From Anaspis maculata (lineage: Eukaryota > Arthropoda > Insecta > Coleoptera > Scraptiidae), in contig OX421962.1 in NCBI GenBank assembly GCA_949128115.1, forward strand, positions 101,338,836 through 101,402,835: DNA of 64,000 nucleotides, given 5' to 3'. Each line of letters begins with the position of its first letter. Positions within the stretch are counted from its first letter, which is position 1. The notes under the pieces are model-generated. The model did not search any database, had not been told where the DNA came from, and saw only the letters and a list, made by a program, of their open reading frames with translations. The position numbers were made by a program, and so were the translations under genes. Below are positions 57,401 to 64,000 of this stretch, one piece after another.

Positions 57401-58048
57401 CTTATTATTCTTGTGAAAAAACAACTTTTTGGTGCAGTTAACTTTTAAAAAAATTGTTCAAGAAAAGCATAAAGCTTACCGTACTCCGATACAAGTATTC
57501 AACTGGAACTGTTGTGTGCACCTTGCGAAAGCCATTCCCACTAAAACATCTGTCATGAATTGTGTTGCCAACATAATACACTTCTGGACAAAATTAGCGG
57601 GTCAAGAAATTTTTGCCTCAAGTTTGATGTTGATTTTTTTCTGAACCGTTTGTCTGATTTGGCTTTTTTTTTTCTCACATAGTAGATTGATTTTTTGGGA
57701 ATACAACCGTGATACAAATTGCCATTGATAATTTAGGTTTGACTTCATACTGGGTGACACAAAAATGCGGTGATTTTTGATCAAAACTTTTAGCCCCTAA
57801 CTTTTTGTGTTGGCAACAACAGCAACTGACATTTGATGGTCCACTGTAGCCTTATGTTCACTCAACATTTTCTTTTTTAGTTTGCGTCATTATCTCTATT
57901 AATATAGGAGATATGCAATATTTTGGAAGAACATGCTTTTTTTGAAAAGTCAAAATTTTTAAAATGGGTAAAGAACGGTTTCCAGAGAAACAGATACCAA
58001 CAAGAGTAATTCCGATAATTCCAATTGTCAAAGAAGTTGTTCATCAAG

Positions 58049-59078
58049 ATGCCTGGACAGCTTTCAGCTGCAGAGGCAGCCCAGGTTGTTATTCTTATTC
58101 GGGAAGGCTATACGCAAAGAGAAGTGGCACGAGTTTTGGACACAAGCCAATCAGTAGTTCAAAGAGCCGCAGCACGACATAGAGCCTCTGGTCGTTTCAC
58201 CAGAACACGAGGACAAGGTCGTAAACGGATGACCACCGTCAGAGAGGACCGTTTGTTGGTGACGCAAGGCCTCAGGAAGCGTTTTGTGACGTCGCGTGCG
58301 CTAAAGAACGACCTCCAGTTGGCCACGGGAACACAAGTTTCAACAAAAACTGTGCGGAGGAGGTTGAATGAAGCGAACTTGTCCTTTAGACAACCAGCAA
58401 CTGGGCGGGCCAATTCTCACGGCTGCACATAAGAGGAATCGCAGGACATTTTGTTACAACCACCAAGAGTGGGATGAAGGGATGTGGCGTTTGGTTCTCT
58501 TCAGCGATGAGTCCCGTTTCCACATTTCGACCAATGACCGTCGCGTTCGTGTTTTGCGGAGACCAGGCGAGCGGTACGAGCAGTGCAACTTCAAAGGAGT
58601 TGACAGATTTGGTGGAGGGTCCTTGATGGTATGGGGTGGTATAAGTTTTTATGGCCGTACAGAATTAGTGGTAGTACGTGATGGGTCACTAACGGCAGCA
58701 AGGTATAGAGACGATATCATTGCACCACATGTGCAGCCGTGTGCCGAACAAATTGGTCCAGGATTTATTTTCATGCAGGACAATGCAAGACCCCACACTG
58801 CGCGTATAGTTCAAGCGGCCTTAAGAGAAGCGAACATCGAGTGTCTGGACTGGCCAGCCAAAAGCCCGGATCTTAATCCAATAGAGCATCTCTGGGATCA
58901 GCTAGGTAGACGGATCAGGAGTGCACCTCAGCCGCCAGTGAATCTCGAGCAACTGTCGCAACTGCTTATTCAAGAATGGCATCACATTCCCCAGCAAGAC
59001 ATACAAAACCTAATCAGTAGTATGCCACGAAGAGTAGAAGCATGCAGGAGAGCAAGGGGAGGAAACACACGTTACTGA
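58049..59078 (+). pseudogene. Tc1-family transposase (DD34E), one 4-bp duplication from open
   Basis: Starts MPGQLSAAEAAQVVILIREG at the ATG at 58,049 (in-frame codons upstream belong to the leader). It has a paired-like helix-turn-helix (YTQREVARVLDTSQS), basic linker, then LFSDESRFHIS (first Asp), MQDNARPHTA (second Asp) and SPDLNPIEHLW (Glu) with exactly 34 residues between second Asp and Glu, ending ARGGNTRY-stop. The only lesion visible is GGGC repeated twice at 58,403-58,410, which shifts the frame between PATG and PILTAAHKRN. The rest is intact, so the copy is young. The product would excise and insert Tc1 ends at TA sites in the nucleus. Confidence 0.92.
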
Positions 59079-59191
59079 ACTACCATTCGTTGATTACATT
59101 AATTAATTTAATTTATCATTATTAAATTTTTTCATTATCCAATCGCTTACTGTTTTCTTTATTTTCAGAAGTAGATGGTCCCCCGTTTTAC

Positions 59192-60742
59192 TTTTGGAAA
59201 ACTTACGTTTAGGCCAGGCGGTAGGTCATTCTGGATAGAAAAAATTCCGACCAAAGCTTTTATGGTGTCAAACTCTTTGTAGGGTCAGTAGGTATCTACC
59301 ACTGAGTTTCCGCCCAAAAACGAGTTGTGCTGATTCCTCCACATCTGCCCAAAGGTAAAGGATGTCTTGAAGGTGTAAAAAGACCTGTAAAACCCCCGTA
59401 CTTTTACATTTTATTTGCCTCAATGCAAACGTACAATTCTAACGCAAACATTGGAAGCATTTGTCATCATCTCTGTGCCAGTCTTACTGTTGAAAAAAAA
59501 GATTTCTTTCTGCGGGTCAGATAAATCACATTTAATTGTTTTTCCACACAAGAAAACGATGGCGCAACATGTATTTTGTATGTTTTCTATTAACTTGTAC
59601 TTACTGAACCCATTCATGGCGTTAAAATTTCAATAACAGCATTTTTGAAGATGTTGCCGGCTAAGAAGTGAATAATTTCCACCCGCCTGTTCAGCAGCAG
59701 TTTTTTCAATTTTACCAAACATCGTTCTCGAAAATTTTATAGGGATAGACAAGCTGGAACTATTTTCTAATGATATTATATCTGGCTTGACCGCGGCATG
59801 CTTTTTGAAATTGTAGAAAACTGATTTCTTTTTGAGCGGTTCTATTTTACCCGTGTGCGGCCGTGCCTACTTGACATAGACCGGACTGATCACACAAGCT
59901 TGGAAATGTACTCTTTTCCAGCTTTAAAACACGACCATTAATGATAAAATGATTTATAATTCCTTCATAAATCAATGTACAAAGTCTTAATGATAATGGT
60001 CGCATTTAAAGCTGGAAAAGAGTACATTTCCAAGCTCGTGTAATCAGTCCGGTCTATGTCAAGTAGGCACGGCCGCACGCCGGTGAAACAGGACCTCTCG
60101 AAAAGAAATCAGTTTTTTAGACTTTCAAGTGCGTGCCGCGGTTAAGCCAGGCGCAATATCGTTAGAGAAGAGTTTGAGCTTTCCATTCCTTATGAAATTT
60201 TCGCAAACGGTGTTTGGTAAAATTGCAAAAATTGCTGCTGAACAGGCGGGTAAAAATTATTCACTTTTTTGCTGGCAACATCTTCAAAAATGCTGTTATT
60301 GAAATTTTAATGCCATAAATGGGTTTAATGGATACGACTTATTGGAAAACATACAAAATACATGTTGCTCCATCGTTTTCTTGTGTGGAAAAACGATTAA
60401 ATGTAATTGATCTGACCCGCACAAAGGAATCTTTTTTTCAACAGTAAGACTGGCACAGAGATTATGACAGATGCTTCCAATGTTTGCGTAAGGGTTGTAC
60501 GTTTGCATTTAGGCAAATATAACGAAAAAGTACGAAGGTATAACAGGTCTTTTTGCACTTTTGAGGCATCCTTCACCTTCGCGCAGATGTGGAGTAATCA
60601 GCACAACTCGTTTTTGGGCGGAAACTCAGTGGTAGATAACTACTGACCTTACGAAGAATTTGACACCATAAAAGCTTTGGTCGGAGTTTTTTCCAGATTG
60701 TAGTGATTTTACCGACATACCGCCTGGCCTAGTTTTCCAAAC
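59192..60742. mobile_element. 1.55-kb foldback element, ~755-bp inverted arms
   Basis: Bases 59,192-59,950 and 59,990-60,742 are inverted copies with moderate divergence. Outer words are TTTTGGAAAACT and AGGCCAGGCGGTA.GTC, middle CAATGTTTGCGT and GCACGGCCGCAC, inner GCTGGAAAAGAGTACATTTC. The loop is about 40 bases. Arm ORFs (60-73 codons) mirror each other and are not genes. Confidence 0.9.
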
Positions 60743-61716
60743 TACAAAATAGTATATTATATACCAAGGTTGAGAAGTGAGCTATTACAGCGTGAGCACC
60801 GTTTAAATCCCGAGCCGCGTAGCGGCGAGGGAGATACGTGCGAAGGCTATAATAGCCTTCTCAAGCGCGGTTTATATACGATTTTTTTCACTACTAGCAA
60901 AGCAGATCCGATTTGTGAAGTTCCAAAATTTTACAAAAAAGCTCTGCATTTATTGTAGATGTCATATACCGAGTAGGTAGACCTCGAGCATTTTGAAAGT
61001 TTTCAACTTCAAATACTATTCGCCGGGGTGATGATGACAATAAATGACGGTCTTGAGACACCTTTCGAATTGTGCGAGGCAGCAGATAAGGCCACCAATG
61101 ACTTCTGCCAGCAAAATGAAAAACAAAAACGATTTAGATACATGAAAACGTATGCAACTTTCATGAACTGGTCCCTTTTGAGAAAACTGCATCCTCTAAC
61201 AATAACAGATTGTAAATGATATGTGTGCTGATCGAGAAGTGAACACAGGTAATTGGAAATAATTCCAAAAAAGTAGATAATGTGAGGTTATATGTTGTAC
61301 TGACCAACCGACCATTCGGCCTTTAGCTGCTTTTTCACAAAACCAACCAAATTCACGTACACCACATCAAGCTCTGCATTAAATAAGACCCGGTCAAACA
61401 ACTTCTCGACCTTTTCGTGTAAATGAGCTGCCGTTGTCCAAAATTTGATGAGATTCAAACGCCAAGTCGCCAAACGTCAATCATACGAAGCGGTTGATAA
61501 TATGCACGGCCTATTTGATTGAGGACGTTAATCGGACGGAGCGGTTAATAATATGCCCGGCCTATCTGATTTTACAACAGGTTGTGAAATTTCACTTCAC
61601 GACCTCTAAACAGGTCAATAATGACATACTTCACAGCTAGTAGTGAAAAAACTTACTTAAGTTTACGTTGGAAACTTTATTTAGTGATTTTTCAATGCAA
61701 AAATGTTAACCGGTCA
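60743..61716. other. Inter-element sequence with small palindromes
   Basis: Contains GAAGGCTATAATAGCCTTC (a perfect palindrome, about 60,842-60,860) and GAGCCGCGTAGCGGCGAGG just before it. Short ORFs (62-63 codons) have no domain. Ends in the 52-bp tandem pair described separately. Confidence 0.45.
61474..61572 (+). repeat. Two tandem copies of a 52-bp unit
   Basis: ACGT(C/T)AATC.. .CG.AGCGGTT.ATAATATG followed by C.CGGCCTAT.TGATT occurs twice in tandem. Confidence 0.8.
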
Positions 61717-62648
61717 ATAGACCGGAGAAGTGATGACGTCACAACATGGCAACATGGCCGGCGGTTGACATTTTCTGGAGGCCAACGTCATCACATGAAC
61801 GTGACGTTTCTATGTTTGGTTGTGTTTGGCATGACATTTTCTGGAGGTTCACAACAAAAGTCACAAAAGTCAGTGCAAAATGGCAGTGAGCATTGCTGAA
61901 ATTGCCAGCCTAAGAGACAGCCAGCGTCATACAGGCGGACTTGGTTGCAAAAAGGCCAGACATAGCCCAACAGAGAGCTGCGCAAAGCTGCACTCAGAAT
62001 CACCAGTGCCTACAGAACGGTTCCGCATGATGCAGCACGAGTGCTCTCGGGTATCCCACCCTTCGCCCTGATACTTGCGATTAGAGGAAACAATAAGCCT
62101 AGGAGTGCCCACCAGCAAACCAGAAAGCAGAAACAAGGCCACAGAGCAGTTCGTCGAGCAGTGGCAACGGCAGTGGAACGCCTTGGTTCAAAGTTGGATG
62201 AAAGAAATACTGGGGAGCCTCAAAAGCCTCAACGTCAGGACAACGCGGAACACGCTCGTTTTCATTGTAACGGTCCATCAAAGCAGCGAGAAGACCTCGA
62301 AGAAAAACTGGGCAGGAGAATCGCCGTCGACAATCTCGTTCATGAGATGCTCAGAGGCAAAGAGCAATGGATCGCAGTTTATAGTTAGCAGTTTTTAGTT
62401 TATAACAATATAGTTTGATTTCCTCCACCTGATATAGCCCAAAATATGGATTATTTTTTGTTATATCCATTTCCGTTATTTACCTTCCCAAAAAGTTGAC
62501 AAACACATGACAAACACAAACAGAGAAACGTCAAGTGCATGCCACGTGCCGTGCATTCCACGGTCGTGTCACGTTTGACGTTGGCCTCCAGAAAATGTCA
62601 ACCGCCGGCCATGTTGCCGTGTTGTGACGTCACACTTCTTCGGTCTAT
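61717..62648. mobile_element. TIR element enclosing a LINE fragment
   Basis: TAGACCGGAGAAGTG.TGACGT ... GTTGACATTTTCTGGAGGCC at 61,717-61,788 is matched in inverted order by about 62,575-62,648, with weaker inverted similarity continuing inward (GTTTCT.TGTTTG.TTGTGTTTG). The 0.93-kb element's interior is mostly a non-LTR retrotransposon ORF fragment, so either the TIR element captured it or the retrotransposon inserted here and lost its ends. Confidence 0.75.
61966..62388 (+). pseudogene. Non-LTR retrotransposon ORF2 C-terminal fragment (R1/Jockey-like)
   Basis: In frame from 61,966: LRITSAYRTVPHDAARVLSG then IPPFALILAI, the reverse-transcriptase C-terminal (thumb-side) pattern of R1/Jockey-group LINEs. 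In a shifted frame follows EQWQRQWNALVQSW. Back in the first frame DNAEHARFHC then LGRRIAVDNLVHEML and QW.AV match the usual end of such ORFs. The typical HG..LTQ...GHG..CxxC segment is deleted and two frame changes are present, so it is non-functional. Confidence 0.75.
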
Positions 62649-62654
62649 AAAAAA

Positions 62655-63439
62655 CAAGTTTTTGGTGAATAACTTCTTTGACAATTGGAATTATCGGAAT
62701 CACTCTTGTTGGTATCTGTTTCTCTGGAAACCGTTCCTTATCCTTTATTACATTTTTGACTTTTTCAACGGTCCTCTCTGACGGTGATCTTCCGTTTACG
62801 ACCTTGTCCTCGTGTTCTGGTGGAACGACCAGAGACTCTATGTCGTGCTGCGGCTCTTTGAATCACTGATTGGCTTGTGTCCAAAACTCGTGCCACTTCT
62901 CTTTGCGTATAGCCTTCCCGAATAAGAATAACAACCTGGGCTGCCTCTGCAGCTGAAAGCTGTCTAGGCATCTTGGTGAATAACTTCTTTGACAATTGGA
63001 ATTATCGGAATTACTCTTGTTGGTATCTGTTTCTCTGGAAACCGTTCCTTACCCATTTTGAAATTTTTGACTTTTCAAAAAAAGCATGTTCTTCTAAAAT
63101 ATTGCATATCTCCTTTATTAATAGAGATAATGACGCAAACTAAAAAAAAAATGTTGTGTGAACATAAGGCTACAGTGGACCATCAAATGTCAGTTGCTGT
63201 TGTTGCCAACACAAAAAGTTAGGGGCTAAAAGTTTTGAATAAAAATCACCGCATTTTTGTGTCACCCAGTATGAAGTCAAAACTGAATTATCAATGGCAA
63301 TTTGTATCACGGTTGTATTCCCAAAGAATCAACCTACTATGTGAAAAAAAAATAGCCAAATCAGACAAACGGTTCAGAAAAAAATCAACATCAAACTTGA
63401 GGCAGAAATTTCTTGACCCGCTAATTTTGTCCAGAAGTG
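62655..63439 (-). pseudogene. Inverted, 5'-only Tc1 copy with internal duplication
   Basis: Minus strand from 63,439: Tc1 end, leader, then MPRQLSAAEAAQVVILIREG (ATG near 62,971) through GQGRKRKITVREDR, equivalent to the first ~68 residues of the copy at 58,049. At 62,765 it jumps back into leader sequence (GAACGGTTTCCAGAGAAACA a second time) and ends at 62,655 against the TIR element. It has substitutions relative to the other copy and lacks the catalytic domain. Confidence 0.85.
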
Positions 63440-63864
63440 TATAATGAAATTTCACACGAACATAGACAAATATTATTGCAGTTTCCTGTAAAATCTGTAA
63501 TATCAGTAGGTTCAACACAAATCTTAAGAAATGTGTTCTAAATGATTAGGTGCCAATCACTATCGCCCTGCCAACGACTATATGCTTTACCCTACTCAAG
63601 TGCGTGCCAGATGGCATGGCATTACGTGAAAAGATAGAATTTTGTTGTCAAACTTCTTTGGCTAAACGTCGCGCGTCGTGCGGACTCTGAACAACGTTTC
63701 AAACAACAAATAAATGGTCGCTTTCAAGAGATCTGAAGTATCAAATTACAGTTCAGTATTGATTTGAAATTGAATGCACGTATACAATATCATGTAAAGC
63801 TGGTCACTTTTGGTTTGCGTCTGAGGTTGACCGAGTGACGTCATTAGATTGAAATATTTTTCAG
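63440..63864. other. Sequence beyond the Tc1 composite
   Basis: Continuation of the DNA interrupted at 57,577. It has a TGCCAATCACT word at 63,551 that pairs with the cluster at 57,254-57,400. No gene seen. Confidence 0.4.
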
Positions 63865-63971
63865 AAAATCTGCGGAAAAATGGACGGGCTTGTCTCACGA
63901 TATGAACAATTATATCAGAAACTGGGAGAACTCATTTCAGCATATTCAGTTCAACATAACAATCCCATTGG
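63865..63971 (+). CDS. Possible internal exon, product unrecognised
   Basis: TTTTTCAG ending at 63,864 and GGTAAAAT from 63,971 bound 107 bases that stay open in one frame and encode a coiled-coil-like peptide with MDGLVSRYEQLYQKLGELIS. The sequence is not repeated elsewhere in the window. It matches no family I recognise and is not part of known CASK sequence. Splice-site quality is good, but the call rests on one short ORF. Confidence 0.3.
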
Positions 63972-64000
63972 GTAAAATTGCCAAATGGGCTCGAACATTA

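Larger units (their letters stand above)
57577..63441. mobile_element. 5.9-kb composite bounded by inverted Tc1-family ends
   Basis: CACTTCTGGACAAAATTAGC at 57,579 and its inverse ending 63,439 are each flanked by TA. The homology is not limited to short ends: 57,579-58,240 (TIR, leader and first ~70 codons of the transposase) matches the inverse of about 62,750-63,439. Between the inverted Tc1 heads lie the rest of one transposase, a 1.5-kb foldback and a second TIR element. The normal right end of the transposase-bearing copy is not seen after 59,078. Confidence 0.8.

Overview
The window is animal nuclear DNA, most likely from an insect. It has split genes with GT-AG introns, a CHK-kinase-like (ecdysteroid 22-kinase-type) gene of the kind expanded in arthropods, a CASK-type L27 exon, and many Tc1/mariner, pogo, hAT-like and foldback elements. 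Nothing suggests bacteria: there are no operons, no Shine-Dalgarno starts and no long uninterrupted genes. The species cannot be named from the sequence; a transposon-rich hemipteran would fit.

Layout. 1-5.0 kb (minus strand): three exons of a CHK-kinase-like gene (1-430, 467-694, 4642-5035), with a repeat-filled 3.9-kb intron. 5.0-11.1 kb: a mariner relic, several palindromic MITE/foldback elements and a diverged ~335-bp tandem repeat. 11,089-33,414: one 22.3-kb element. It has 204-bp terminal inverted repeats (TIRs), a 9-bp target-site duplication (TSD), and an interior of about 118 copies of a 185-bp repeat in two head-to-head arms (about 25 copies leftward, 93 rightward). 33.4-37.3 kb: repeat relics, then the first exon (35,341 down to about 35,082) of a CHK-kinase-like gene on the minus strand. 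It may be the start of the same gene, which would put the giant element in a ~30-kb intron. 37.4-49.5 kb: two related composite elements with 12-bp and ~155-bp tandem repeats, a broken Tc1 element carrying a nested hAT-like MITE, and a TA-flanked nonautonomous element whose empty site can be read elsewhere in the window. 50.7-50.9 kb: one clear plus-strand exon of a CASK-like scaffold gene. 52.7-56.1 kb: a cluster of small palindromic MITEs. 56.3-57.0 kb: a truncated pogo/Tigger-type transposase. 57.6-63.4 kb: a 5.9-kb composite bounded by inverted Tc1 ends. It contains a nearly intact DD34E transposase broken by one 4-bp duplication, a 1.5-kb foldback element, and a TIR element enclosing a non-LTR retrotransposon fragment.

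How it fits together. The host genes seen are parts of a cytosolic small-molecule kinase-like gene (minus strand) and a membrane-scaffold gene (plus strand). Almost everything else is nested transposable elements in introns or between genes. The main discovery candidate is the 22.3-kb element. Its structure resembles Drosophila FB foldback transposons (tandemly repetitive inverted arms, 9-bp TSD) but is much larger. It shows how a satellite-like array can grow inside a single transposon, with each arm homogenising separately and with recent multi-kilobase duplications.
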